From the NCBI GenBank assembly GCA_016787225.1, contig JAEUUY010000033.1, forward strand, positions 1-35,032: DNA of 35,032 nt, in the 5' to 3' direction. Shown in pieces: positions 9,057 through 17,653 of the stretch. The notes under the pieces are model-generated. The model did no database searches. It was given only the letters and a program-made list of their open reading frames with translations, and was not told the DNA's origin. Within the stretch, counting starts at the first letter, position 1. The number at the start of each line of letters is the position of its first letter. Both the position numbers and the translations under genes were made by a program. The stretch comes from Chitinophagales bacterium. Lineage in GTDB: Bacteria > Bacteroidota > Bacteroidia > Chitinophagales > JADJOU01.

Positions 9057-9860
9057 ATGAAAATTTTTACATATTTATTTTTAATAGGTTGGACAATAGC
9101 TCTCACTAGTTGTGGAAAGATTAATTTACTCACACTAGAGGACGAAAGACAATTAGGCGAACAAGCAAAAGCAGAAATAGCTTCCAATCCGCAAGAGTTT
9201 CCAATTCTAAATAAGGCTTCCAATCCACAAGCATACGCCTTTATAGAAGGAATTGCACAAGATATATTAAATTCTGGTCAAGTACAGAATAGAGATAATT
9301 TTCAATGGGAAGTTTATATTATAAAGCGAGACGACGTGTTAAATGCTTTTTGTACTCCGGGTGGTAAAATTTATTTTTACACAGGTCTTATGAAGTATCT
9401 CGATAATTCCTCTGCAGTAGCAGGAGTCATGGGTCATGAAATAGCTCATGCCGATAGGAGGCATTCAGGAAAACAACTTACTAGTCAGATGGGTCTCCAA
9501 ATCTTACTACAAATTGTAGCAGGTACATCTGGTCAAGATATCGCGCAAATGGTAGGATTACTGGCAGGTATAGGATCATTAAAATTTAGTAGAGATCATG
9601 AAAGTGAGGCCGATGAATATAGCGTACGATATCTCTGTCCTACAAAATATCAAACCGATGGCGCTCATTTCTTTTTTAAAAAATTGATAGATGAGGGTCA
9701 GGCTAATTCAGGTACCCCTAGTTTTCTCAGCACTCACCCAGACCCAGGAGATAGAGTTGCCAATATTCAGAGTCAGGCCAATTCCATAGGGGGTTGTGTT
9801 ACCAAAACGGAGAATTATTCTAATGATACTAAATACTTGCAATTACGGGCCACCTTATAA
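9057..9860 (+). CDS. M48-family metalloprotease lipoprotein
   Basis: 267 aa from the ATG at 9057 (a TTG directly before it is less likely). Lipobox LTSC with Cys19 predicts a lipid-anchored envelope protein. The zinc site HEIAH is at 127-131 in a GHEIAHADRRH context, and the third-ligand region ESEAD is at 182-186, both typical of the Ste24/BepA (YfgC) branch of M48. A conserved STHPDPGDRVANIQ lies near the C-terminus. By analogy with BepA and LoiP it probably degrades or helps fold outer-membrane proteins; that is inference. First gene of the plus-strand block, 15 nt ahead of the PorP/SprF gene. Confidence 0.93.
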   Translation: MKIFTYLFLIGWTIALTSCGKINLLTLEDERQLGEQAKAEIASNPQEFPILNKASNPQAYAFIEGIAQDILNSGQVQNRDNFQWEVYIIKRDDVLNAFCTPGGKIYFYTGLMKYLDNSSAVAGVMGHEIAHADRRHSGKQLTSQMGLQILLQIVAGTSGQDIAQMVGLLAGIGSLKFSRDHESEADEYSVRYLCPTKYQTDGAHFFFKKLIDEGQANSGTPSFLSTHPDPGDRVANIQSQANSIGGCVTKTENYSNDTKYLQLRATL

Positions 9861-9875
9861 TAATTTTTAAATACC

Positions 9876-10904
9876 TTGAAAAATAATTACTATTTCATTT
9901 TACTCATTTCACTTTTGATAGTGCGCTATAGTCAAGCGCAGGATGCGCATTATTCTCAAGCACTAAATTTTCCCATGCTTGTCAATCCTGCGTACTCTGG
10001 AGCATTCGATGGTCAGACAAGAGCTTTACTTTCATTTAGAAATCAAAATATCGCTGTGCCTAACTCTGCTTTTTCTGGTGTTTATAATACCTTTGGAGCA
10101 TCTTTAGAACATAAAATATTTCAGGATTTTACAGACCAAAATACCTGGAGTATAGGTGTAACGGCACTATCTGACTACGCCGGAAGCGGCACCCTTGCTA
10201 CTAACCAGGTTTTAATGCATAGTTCCTATTCTCTCGCTATGGATAGATATAGCCAAAGTTTTATATCTATTGGAGCTCAGGCGGGTTTTATCAATAGGCG
10301 CTTGTTTTCCAATGACTTACTATTTGCTTCTCAGGTAAGAGAGTTTGAGTTTGACCCGCGACTGCCAAATTTAGAGCCCTTTATTAACGGTGGTTCAGAA
10401 TATGCTTTTATGTTCAATCTAGGAGTCCTGTATCAACAACAAATTGGAGATAATGTAATTTCGCAAGTAGGTTTCTCACTTTACAATATCAATAAACCCA
10501 ATCAATTCTTTTTTACGAATTCAAAAGAGAACATATATGCTAGAATGAATATAACTGGGGGTTTATTATTTAGGCTTGACGATTTCTCTCAAATTTATCC
10601 TTCTATCATTTTTATGAAACAAGGAAATTTCAATTCTACAAATATTGGGATGAGCTATATGTATACCTTAAATGACAATGTCACCCTAATCGCAGGTTTA
10701 CGAACGAGACTAAAGGATGCATTTATTGTGGTTGCAGGACTTAAATACAAACAATTTCAATCAACTCTTAGCTATGATGTAACTACCTCTAGTTTATCCA
10801 AAGCAAATAATTCTATAGGTGCACTTGAGTTGAATTTGAGCTATATTCTCGGAAAAAGTACACAGAGTTATGGAAATGACAAACTATATTGCCCAGGAAT
10901 TTAA
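9876..10904 (+). CDS. PorP/SprF-family type IX secretion outer-membrane protein
   Basis: 342 aa, read from a TTG. No ATG precedes the mature domain in frame, and this TTG gives a normal signal peptide (KNNYYFILLISLLIVRYSQA|QDAHYSQ). The sequence QDAHYSQALNFPMLVNPAYSGAF is the family hallmark (H-x-SQ ... NPAxxG), and the rest is beta-barrel-like, ending in LNLSYILGK before a short tail. Family members partner with giant secreted adhesins in gliding or type IX secretion, usually with specificity for a neighbouring substrate. Here the neighbours are an M48 lipoprotein and a small lipoprotein, so its substrate is not obvious; the PKD protein at the left edge is a possible client. Confidence 0.9.
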   Translation: MKNNYYFILLISLLIVRYSQAQDAHYSQALNFPMLVNPAYSGAFDGQTRALLSFRNQNIAVPNSAFSGVYNTFGASLEHKIFQDFTDQNTWSIGVTALSDYAGSGTLATNQVLMHSSYSLAMDRYSQSFISIGAQAGFINRRLFSNDLLFASQVREFEFDPRLPNLEPFINGGSEYAFMFNLGVLYQQQIGDNVISQVGFSLYNINKPNQFFFTNSKENIYARMNITGGLLFRLDDFSQIYPSIIFMKQGNFNSTNIGMSYMYTLNDNVTLIAGLRTRLKDAFIVVAGLKYKQFQSTLSYDVTTSSLSKANNSIGALELNLSYILGKSTQSYGNDKLYCPGI

Positions 10905-10925
10905 AATTAATAAACTAATAGATAT

Positions 10926-11375
10926 ATGAAATTTTACAGTGCATTATTCATCCTTTTTGTAACCATCCTATTTTCATGTAGCAAAGAAGAAGAAGCTGCA
11001 GTATTTAAGGCTCCTATTACTATACTACAGCCATCTACTGACCCCGCCAATATTGTTAAGGGACTTTCTATAAAATACGATATCCGTTTTGTAAATGATG
11101 AATACATCGATTCGGTTATGGTATTTTATCAAATTGATTCTATGGCTATCGGTTATCAAGAGGCTGATCCAATTTTGAACCCACTTAACTATCCGAAAGA
11201 TTCAATGGTTCGAAAAGTAGTTTATGGATCAAATGACAGAAAAAATGAAAAGTCGTTAGATGGAAATTTCATGCCACATACTTTCCCACAAATAGGTAAG
11301 AAAATTTATCTAATTGTAAGAATGCACTCTAAAACAAAAAAGCTTTACAAACGAGTACCTTTAATAGTAAGTTAA
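10926..11375 (+). CDS. Small lipoprotein, function unknown
   Basis: 149 aa. Signal MKFYSALFILFVTILFSC with lipobox LFSC and Cys18, then an acidic SKEEEAA linker. The remainder (ITILQPSTDPANIVKGLSIKYDIRFVNDEYIDSVMV...) looks like a single beta-sandwich, but I do not recognise the family. It lies 21 nt after the PorP/SprF gene and 3 nt before pdxH, so it is probably in the same operon. Confidence 0.85.
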   Translation: MKFYSALFILFVTILFSCSKEEEAAVFKAPITILQPSTDPANIVKGLSIKYDIRFVNDEYIDSVMVFYQIDSMAIGYQEADPILNPLNYPKDSMVRKVVYGSNDRKNEKSLDGNFMPHTFPQIGKKIYLIVRMHSKTKKLYKRVPLIVS

Positions 11376-11378
11376 TAC

Positions 11379-12005
11379 ATGAACCTTTCTGATTGGCGCA
11401 CAGAATATGATAAATATAGTCTTCACGAAGAAGACTTACCATCTCAGCCTTTAGATCTTTTCAGATTCTGGTTTGATAAAGCTGTCGAGGAGCTCAACCC
11501 AGAGCCCAATGCCTTTATTCTCAGCACAGTGGGCACAGATAATCAACCCCAATCTCGCGTAGTTTTGTTAAAAGAGATAGAATTAAATAAGTTTGTCTTC
11601 TATACAAACTATGGAAGTCAAAAAGGAAAAGATATAGAAGTAAATCCTAAGGTTTCCGCACTTTTCTTCTTCCCATTTAGTCAGCGACAAATAAGAGTGC
11701 ATGGAACCGTCGAAAAGTTGAGCCGAAAAAAAGCCGTTGAATATTTCTCGTCTAGGCCTATTGAGAGTCAGGTATCGGCCATGGCATCTTCACAAAGCCA
11801 ACCCATAACCCGTGAAAAATTGATTGAAAAAGCCGCTGAAATTAGAAATTCTGGAGAAATATTCTGTCCCGAAAATTGGGGGGGCTACGCTATAACTCCT
11901 AATTATTTTGAATTTTGGCAAGGTCAGCCAGGAAGGCTACACGACCGAATTGTTTACAAACTAGACTCTTCTTCCAATTGGAAGCAACACAGAATAGCAC
12001 CATAA
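11379..12005 (+). CDS. pdxH: Pyridoxamine 5'-phosphate oxidase
   Basis: 208 aa, the usual length. FMN-dependent oxidation of pyridoxine/pyridoxamine 5'-phosphate to PLP, the last step of B6 salvage. Motifs: N-terminal helix with DLFRFWFDKAVEEL, the FMN-binding SRVVLLKEIELNKFVFYTNY followed by GSQKGKDIEVNP, IRVHGTVEKLS, YFSSRPIESQVSAMASSQSQ, and the C-terminal substrate-binding FWQGQPGRLHDRIVY ... HRIAP. The AAG start region is 3 nt from the preceding stop. PLP made here would serve lysA in this window and many other enzymes. Confidence 0.97.
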   Translation: MNLSDWRTEYDKYSLHEEDLPSQPLDLFRFWFDKAVEELNPEPNAFILSTVGTDNQPQSRVVLLKEIELNKFVFYTNYGSQKGKDIEVNPKVSALFFFPFSQRQIRVHGTVEKLSRKKAVEYFSSRPIESQVSAMASSQSQPITREKLIEKAAEIRNSGEIFCPENWGGYAITPNYFEFWQGQPGRLHDRIVYKLDSSSNWKQHRIAP

Positions 12006-12011
12006 AACCAG

Positions 12012-12446
12012 ATGATAAGATTTATTACTCTTTTAATATTTAGCGTTAGTTATAGTTTAATTTCAGCTCAGTCCGAAGACTCCACTGCGAATGTCTTAAA
12101 ATCTTCTATCATTGACCACTCTGGGGTACAGCCCTATATTACGGCTCATCCAATGCTAGATAAGAAAAAACCTTTTTTCCAAGGTTATCGAATTCAGATT
12201 TTTAGCAGAAATAGCAAAGAAGAGGCAAACAAAGTCAAGTCAGAATTTTATAGTAAATTTCCCGCTATGCGTTGTTACCTTACCTATCAACAACCATATT
12301 ATAAGCTACGTGTTGGAGACTATGAAGATCAGGAAAGCGCCAAACCTGATGCGAAAAAACTAGCTAGAACCTACCCTTCTTCATTTCTGGTACCCGATGA
12401 GGTAAGAAGAACAGGTGACAAAGACACCGATAAGGACAAAAAATAA
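12012..12446 (+). CDS. Secreted SPOR-domain-like protein
   Basis: 144 aa with a signal peptide (MIRFITLLIFSVSYSLISAQ). The body, residues about 55-130, fits a SPOR fold: GYRIQIFSRNSKEEANKVKSEFYSKFP, then YKLRVGDYEDQESAKPDAKKL. SPOR domains bind denuded glycan strands of peptidoglycan. The C-terminus is highly charged (TGDKDTDKDKK). It follows pdxH by 6 nt and ends the first plus-strand operon. The family call rests on the RIQIF and YKLRVGDY signatures. Confidence 0.8.
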   Translation: MIRFITLLIFSVSYSLISAQSEDSTANVLKSSIIDHSGVQPYITAHPMLDKKKPFFQGYRIQIFSRNSKEEANKVKSEFYSKFPAMRCYLTYQQPYYKLRVGDYEDQESAKPDAKKLARTYPSSFLVPDEVRRTGDKDTDKDKK

Positions 12447-12537
12447 GCTTGCTAAACCTTTAATTTTCATTAAGTTTCGGTCTTTTTGTTTTTTTGATGA
12501 AACATAATTGTCCAATACTTGGTTTATTTTTTTATTA

Positions 12538-12566
12538 TTGTGGCTCATAATTATTCGGTATATTTT
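12538..12566 (+). promoter_or_regulatory. Promoter candidate for the START-like gene
   Basis: TTG (12538-12540), an 18-bp spacer, then TATATTTT (12559-12566), one base off TAnnTTTG. It is 22 nt upstream of the ATG at 12589, in the 142-bp gap after the SPOR gene. Confidence 0.35.
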
Positions 12567-12588
12567 AAAAGTAGATATATAAACAACA

Positions 12589-12966
12589 ATGGCAAAAGAA
12601 GTATTTGAGATAGACTATGTCATAAAGGCATCACCCAAAATTTTATATGATTTTGTAAAGCAACCTACTCATCTCGCGCAGTGGTTCTGTGACAAATGTG
12701 AATCCAATCTAGACCAATACAATTTTATATGGAAAGGGTATTCGGAAAAGGCGATTTTAATAGATGACATAGAAGAGGAATTAGTAGCTTACCATTGGGA
12801 AAACAGCGAAGACGACGAATTTTTTGAATTCGCCATTCACGTCAATGAAATCAGCGAAGACACCATATTGACCATAAATGATTTCGCAGAATCCAATGAA
12901 ATAGAGGATCAAAAAATGTGGTGGGACAATCAAATTCAGAAGCTTATCCGAGTGATGGGTGGATAA
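12589..12966 (+). CDS. START-like (SRPBCC) domain protein
   Basis: 125 aa. It opens FEIDYVIKASPKILYDFVKQPTHLAQWFCDK, the N-terminal strand-helix of the AHSA1/START-like family, and ends with the long C-terminal helix WWDNQIQKLIRVMGG. This short acidic version is widespread in Bacteroidota as a START-like domain protein. These folds bind hydrophobic ligands or act as co-chaperones; the ligand here is unknown. Cytoplasmic, no signal. Confidence 0.85.
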   Translation: MAKEVFEIDYVIKASPKILYDFVKQPTHLAQWFCDKCESNLDQYNFIWKGYSEKAILIDDIEEELVAYHWENSEDDEFFEFAIHVNEISEDTILTINDFAESNEIEDQKMWWDNQIQKLIRVMGG

Positions 12967-12996
12967 TTTTCTTACTAATATTATGTATGAAGCGAA

Positions 12997-13467
12997 ATGA
13001 ATTCATCAAATCAAGACAAGCTAGCATCGCTTAGAAAATACGTAGAACTCCTAGAATCGAAATTTACAATTCCTGGTACCCGATTTAAATTTGGTCTGGA
13101 TCCTATTCTTAATTTCATTCCTGGTTTAGGCTCCTATTCGGGAATGGTTTTAGGACTTATCTTTATTATTTTAGCTCACCAGAAAGGGGTGTCCGGTAAG
13201 GTTAAAATTTTAATGTTTAAGAATATTATTATTGATCATATTTTAGGCTCTCTGCCAATAGCTGGATATTTCACAGACTTTTTTTATAAATCGAATGTGA
13301 AAAATATGAGGCTGCTTGAAGAGCATCTGCTCGAGGAAAAGCATGGCGGCAGCGGCTGGCATCTTATAATCATTTTCATACTCATAAGCCTAGCAATATT
13401 GGTTTTCACATTAGGCGTTTCGTTATGGCTAATTGTTAAGTTTTTTGCCTTCATTTCTCAGATGTAA
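12997..13467 (+). CDS. DUF4112 membrane protein
   Basis: 156 aa. The stretch LESKFTIPGTRFKFGLDPILNFIPGLGSYSGMVLGLIFI ... LGSLPIAGYFTDFFYKSNVKNMRLLEEHL is the DUF4112 signature (IPGT, GLDPxxxxIPGxG, PxxGxxxDxxxxxNxRN). Two hydrophobic segments are near residues 40-65 and 125-150. Function unknown. It is 30 nt downstream of the START-like gene. Confidence 0.9.
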   Translation: MNSSNQDKLASLRKYVELLESKFTIPGTRFKFGLDPILNFIPGLGSYSGMVLGLIFIILAHQKGVSGKVKILMFKNIIIDHILGSLPIAGYFTDFFYKSNVKNMRLLEEHLLEEKHGGSGWHLIIIFILISLAILVFTLGVSLWLIVKFFAFISQM

Positions 13468-13523
13468 TGTTTTATCCTTGATAGGCATTATTAATTATTC
13501 ATTACTCGCTATTAATTAAACTC

Positions 13524-14966
13524 ATGTCTCTTCAATCGCTCGCTAAACAAACTCTCATCTATGGTGCGAGTACGATTATTTTGCGCATGGCTAGCTGGAT
13601 GCTGACACCATATTATTCTTATGCGATTACCCAACAGGCAAATGGTCAAGTTGCTTTCTTTATGTCTATCGTAGCATTTCTGAATATTATTTATATGTTC
13701 GGGATGGAGACCAGTTATTTTCGCTTTATCAAGTCTGAAAATCAAAATCAGGTTTTTCAAAAAACAGAATCTATTGTATTCTTCAATTCCATACTTTGGT
13801 CTTTACTTCTTGTCCTTTTTGCTAAACCTCTAATAGCATGGCTCGGATATTCGGACAAAGAAATTTATGTTTATCTATTGACATTAACCTTGTTTTTTGA
13901 AAATCTCTGCAATATTCCATTTGCCCAGCTGCGTCAAGAAAATAAAGCACTAAAGTTTGTTTCTTTCAAGGCACTTTATATCATACTAAATATTTCTTTG
14001 AATCTCATTTTACTATCCTATTTTTATAAGAACAAAATAGTATTGCCTGTTCTAAACATTCACGATCCTATCGAACTTATCTTTTGGGCCAATCTCATTC
14101 CTTGGTTTCTTGTTTTTTTATATTTTTCGCCACAAATATTTTCATCTCTTTCATGGAGTGCATTGAAGGATGGCAAGGAAATGTTGAACTACTCCTGGCC
14201 GCTCCTACTAGTAGGTGCGGCAGGTATGGTCAATGAAGTAATAGATCGACCACTTCTCCGAAATTTATTACCTGGTACACAAATTGAAAACGAAATACAG
14301 TTAGGCATTTACAATATCAACTATAAGTTAGCCATCATTATGACCCTTGCTATTCAAGCTTTTCGCATGGGGGCAGAGCCTTATTTTTTCAAACTAGCTC
14401 ATGAAAAATCTTCGACAAAGATGTACGCTATTGTTATGGACTTTTTCGTCATAGTTTGTTCCATGATTCTAGTGATTACTAGTCTCAATAGAGATATAAT
14501 AGCTATGATAAATAATTCTACTTATAAAGAAGGTATTCAAATTCTCCCAATTTTACTGCTTGCTAATCTATTTCTTGGCATGTATTATAATACATCTATC
14601 TGGTACAAGGCTACGAATAATACTATGAAGGGTGCATACATTTCACTTGTTGGTGCGGTCATAACAATTGCTCTGAATTGGATACTGATCCCAAAAATGG
14701 GCTATATGGGTTCAGCATGGACTACCTTGATTTGTTATTTTGCTATGCTTGTTATAAGTCTAATATGGGGTAGAAAGTATTATCCAATACCTTACCACTA
14801 TGCATATAATTTTCTGTGGATTGGACTTAGCACGGTGTACAGTCTAGGAGCATATTTTTTATTTCAAGAGAATATGTGGGCATTAATTGGTCTTTCTTTT
14901 GTCTATCTTTTTATTGCCTGTTATTATGCGTATAAAAGGTTTGGTGATATAAGAGGTTTTCTTTAA
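13524..14966 (+). CDS. Oligosaccharide flippase family (Wzx-like) membrane protein
   Basis: 480 aa, almost wholly hydrophobic, with roughly 12-14 membrane segments. The opening LAKQTLIYGASTIILRMASWMLTPYYSY is typical of the polysaccharide transporter (PST/MVF/MOP) superfamily, which flips lipid-linked sugars across the inner membrane. The C-terminal half contains NTMKGAYISLVGAVITIALNWILIPKMGYMGSAW, also typical. No glycosyltransferases lie next to it, so the substrate is unknown. The 56-bp upstream gap carries AT-rich TTAATTATT words. Confidence 0.9.
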   Translation: MSLQSLAKQTLIYGASTIILRMASWMLTPYYSYAITQQANGQVAFFMSIVAFLNIIYMFGMETSYFRFIKSENQNQVFQKTESIVFFNSILWSLLLVLFAKPLIAWLGYSDKEIYVYLLTLTLFFENLCNIPFAQLRQENKALKFVSFKALYIILNISLNLILLSYFYKNKIVLPVLNIHDPIELIFWANLIPWFLVFLYFSPQIFSSLSWSALKDGKEMLNYSWPLLLVGAAGMVNEVIDRPLLRNLLPGTQIENEIQLGIYNINYKLAIIMTLAIQAFRMGAEPYFFKLAHEKSSTKMYAIVMDFFVIVCSMILVITSLNRDIIAMINNSTYKEGIQILPILLLANLFLGMYYNTSIWYKATNNTMKGAYISLVGAVITIALNWILIPKMGYMGSAWTTLICYFAMLVISLIWGRKYYPIPYHYAYNFLWIGLSTVYSLGAYFLFQENMWALIGLSFVYLFIACYYAYKRFGDIRGFL

Positions 14967-14976
14967 TAGAATCTAC

Positions 14977-14984
14977 TATTTTTG
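14977..14984 (+). promoter_or_regulatory. Candidate -7 box (TATTTTTG) before the 181-aa membrane-anchored protein
   Basis: Exact TAnnTTTG match, 16 nt before the ATG at 15001. No clear -33. It would separate the 15001-18915 genes from the flippase. Confidence 0.35.
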
Positions 14985-15000
14985 CAGGAATCATAACTAT

Positions 15001-15546
15001 ATGCAGGAAAATCAAAATAAAATTTTAAACAAGTTATCTGCTTTCGTTTTTGGAATTATATTCTTATCTGTAATTATATTACTAGGACTCACATTTTTCA
15101 ATCCCGAACCAAAAGTTAATAGCTCAGAGAAACTAATCAATCAACCTCTCTCTAAGACCTGGCAAGCTATTTATGACAAAAAATTCTACCTAGTATCTAA
15201 AAAGGAAATTACTAAATATGCCATCTATGATAGTATAAGACCACGGTGGGTAGAATATTATACCCCTAGTGATTCCATAGAAAACATTACTTCATCACTG
15301 GAACCTCTAGAAAAAATAACCTATGCTACCATCAATAGAAAACACCAGCAAATCAATTGCTTTTCATATCGCCTCTATGCTATAGATAGTCATCATACGA
15401 AAGTGAAAATTTATGAACTATCAAGATATTTTAACGTCTGGGGGTCCATTTATTTTCAACTTTTTAAGCCAAATACTGTCTTAGATTATGAATTTGTAAA
15501 GCTAAATAATACCTTCAGCACTATTGACAGCTTGACCAAAAATTAA
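15001..15546 (+). CDS. Membrane-anchored protein, possibly START-like
   Basis: 181 aa. One N-terminal membrane segment (LSAFVFGIIFLSVIILLGLTFF, residues about 12-33), then an exported or periplasmic domain. The pattern LINQPLSKTWQAIYDKKFYLVSKKEI ... EYYTPSDSIENIT ... INCFSYRLYAIDSHHTKVKIYELSRYFNVWGSIYF suggests an SRPBCC/START-like fold, but this is weak. Function not recognised. It ends 7 nt before the 699-aa secreted protein, so the two are probably co-expressed. Confidence 0.75.
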   Translation: MQENQNKILNKLSAFVFGIIFLSVIILLGLTFFNPEPKVNSSEKLINQPLSKTWQAIYDKKFYLVSKKEITKYAIYDSIRPRWVEYYTPSDSIENITSSLEPLEKITYATINRKHQQINCFSYRLYAIDSHHTKVKIYELSRYFNVWGSIYFQLFKPNTVLDYEFVKLNNTFSTIDSLTKN

Positions 15547-15553
15547 TACTCTT

Positions 15554-17653
15554 ATGGCTAGACTTTTTATTTGTTTCTTATGTACTATTAGTTTCACATT
15601 ATACAGTCAAAATCTCGATGAGACGAACGGCTACATAGATCGAGAACAGAGAAGACTCGACAGTTTTGATGGGGTTGTAGACGGGAAAATAGAGATGAAT
15701 AAAAAAGATGAGCAAAACATACTTTACAAGCAGATATATTTTAAGCTCGTAGATTCATTTCAAAATAGAGTAAATCAGAGTCCGAGTCTGCAAGCTTATC
15801 AGAGAAGAAATTTACTTTATGGAATGTACATGACGCTATCCGATATAAGCGGGAAAACATATAGTAATATTCCTCTATACTACCAGAAGCTTTTTCAGCA
15901 TGCCATGGGTTTAATCAGAGCTTCTGAAAATAAGGATGTTATTTCCTATCTTATTACTGATCCATTGTATTCCGTAAAAAATATTTACTTCTATAAATAT
16001 GATTTAGTGGCAAAGGACTTCCTTATTTCTTCATGCCAGACTTATCCTGAAGAGGTACTAAAAGCGTTTGCGAAATACAGCGATAGACCATATAAAGATA
16101 CGGTAGTGGAGGTGTGTGCTATAAAAGCCCCTAACGTAGCAAAAAATTATCTGATTGGCGAAACAGGCATTAAACAGATACTCATGACCAATCCCAGCCC
16201 TAATATTATGGGTATGCGTGGTTTCTTCGCTCAATACAATATTTTGTCTAAAGGAATGGTACTTGTAGATGATATCGTGGAAGGAAATATAACCATAGAA
16301 GAAGCAGATTCTATTTCACGTAATAAGCGAAAATTTCTACGCACTATGATCAAAATACGAAATAGTGATTATGTGATGGCCGAATACTCACTGGACGAAC
16401 AGCTCAAGGCAACAAGTCTGGAATATGTGCGAATCATGAATGAATTACACGATGAAAAAGATCCCAAAAAGAGATTTGCCTGTATCGATGATTTTAATTG
16501 GAAAGAGTTATATACTTTATTAGTTTATAGTGAAGAAGAAATCTTTACTTCCACCTTCAATGGCGTTTTTGAGCGTTTAATTTTTAGAATCAATCAAGAT
16601 AAGATCAGTGGAGACAAAATGCTGGAAAAGCTAAAGTATAATAAGTTCAGAACTTTCATAAAAATATGCGCGAATTTTAATAAACTGGGCGATTATCTAA
16701 AAACTATGCCTAAGGATCAATCGAGAATGCTAATAGGTAAGTTTACTAACAATTTAGATAAGAATGAAGGAGACCTTAGCTCTGCTATCAATGTAGCAAA
16801 TGCCTTTAGCAGTATCAATGATTCCTTATTGCTGAGCTATATGAGAGAAAACATAGACATGGAATACAAAAGAACTCAAAGAGAAGAAAATAGAAACGGT
16901 ATCGCCATTTATGGATTGCTTAAAAGTCTATTTGTGGTACCCGAAAGAAAAGATGCTCTATGGTTCCAATCCATGGCTATGAAGTATAAATTGCAGCCAA
17001 TAAATCAAATCGATAGTGGTGCATTATTTGGTATGGATAAGGTGCATCGTCAGGTACACTTTTTCTACGATGATGAAGATGGAGAAGCATCCTTTGCCTC
17101 CTTCATTACTACATTTTCCACTCCAAACTACAGAATTACAAGAAGAAAAAACCATGTCACTATCGAGTCCACAAAGGGTAAGAAAGTAGCCATATACGCC
17201 AATCATCCAAAATCTGAATTAGAAGGACAGGCAGACCTTATAGCCGTCATGGATTCTTTTAAAAAAGATATCCAGTTATTCGTGCATCGAGGACATAGCT
17301 ACTATGCTATGAATACCATAGATCATATACCACCTAAGACCAAGATAGTATTCCTAGGCTCATGCGGAAGCTATCACAATATTCATGAGGTATTGAGTAG
17401 ATCAGAAAACGTACATATTATCTCTTCTAAACAAATTGGAACCATGGGTGTTAATAATCCACTGTTGTTTCATATAGCTGAAAATGTTCGAAGTGGTAAA
17501 GATTTAGTATGGAGTGATATCTGGATTAAAACTGGTAAAACAATAGCCGCCAACAAAGATGCAATGGAAAAATTCAGGGATTATGTAGCCCCTGATAAAA
17601 ATCTTGGAGCTATATTTCTACAAGCATTTACTCGATTGGTAACGGAGGAATAG
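15554..17653 (+). CDS. Secreted 699-aa protein with possible clan-CD-like His/Cys pair
   Basis: A signal peptide (MARLFICFLCTISFTLYSQ) predicts export. Residues about 25-520 are helical and match no family I know. From about 530 the sequence looks like an alpha/beta domain: a hydrophobic strand then VHRGHSYY (H578, G580, H581), a second strand KIVFLGSCGSYHNIHEVL (C604), then VHIISSKQIGTMGVNNPLLFH. A strand ending in H-G and a second strand ending in Cys is the arrangement of clan CD cysteine peptidases (caspase, gingipain, CHAT, separase). The His-Cys spacing of 23-26 is short for that clan, so this is a hypothesis. Its stop codon overlaps the GTG of the mannanase by one base, implying translational coupling. 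Confidence 0.8.
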   Translation: MARLFICFLCTISFTLYSQNLDETNGYIDREQRRLDSFDGVVDGKIEMNKKDEQNILYKQIYFKLVDSFQNRVNQSPSLQAYQRRNLLYGMYMTLSDISGKTYSNIPLYYQKLFQHAMGLIRASENKDVISYLITDPLYSVKNIYFYKYDLVAKDFLISSCQTYPEEVLKAFAKYSDRPYKDTVVEVCAIKAPNVAKNYLIGETGIKQILMTNPSPNIMGMRGFFAQYNILSKGMVLVDDIVEGNITIEEADSISRNKRKFLRTMIKIRNSDYVMAEYSLDEQLKATSLEYVRIMNELHDEKDPKKRFACIDDFNWKELYTLLVYSEEEIFTSTFNGVFERLIFRINQDKISGDKMLEKLKYNKFRTFIKICANFNKLGDYLKTMPKDQSRMLIGKFTNNLDKNEGDLSSAINVANAFSSINDSLLLSYMRENIDMEYKRTQREENRNGIAIYGLLKSLFVVPERKDALWFQSMAMKYKLQPINQIDSGALFGMDKVHRQVHFFYDDEDGEASFASFITTFSTPNYRITRRKNHVTIESTKGKKVAIYANHPKSELEGQADLIAVMDSFKKDIQLFVHRGHSYYAMNTIDHIPPKTKIVFLGSCGSYHNIHEVLSRSENVHIISSKQIGTMGVNNPLLFHIAENVRSGKDLVWSDIWIKTGKTIAANKDAMEKFRDYVAPDKNLGAIFLQAFTRLVTEE

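Noticed and set aside
8888-9223. 111-codon minus-strand open frame spanning the radC start and M48 start
   Set aside because: Shadow of two well-supported genes; low-complexity translation.
12447-12500. Possible terminator after the SPOR gene
   Set aside because: T-runs are present but the preceding stem (AAACCTTTAA/TTAAGTTT) is weak and interrupted.
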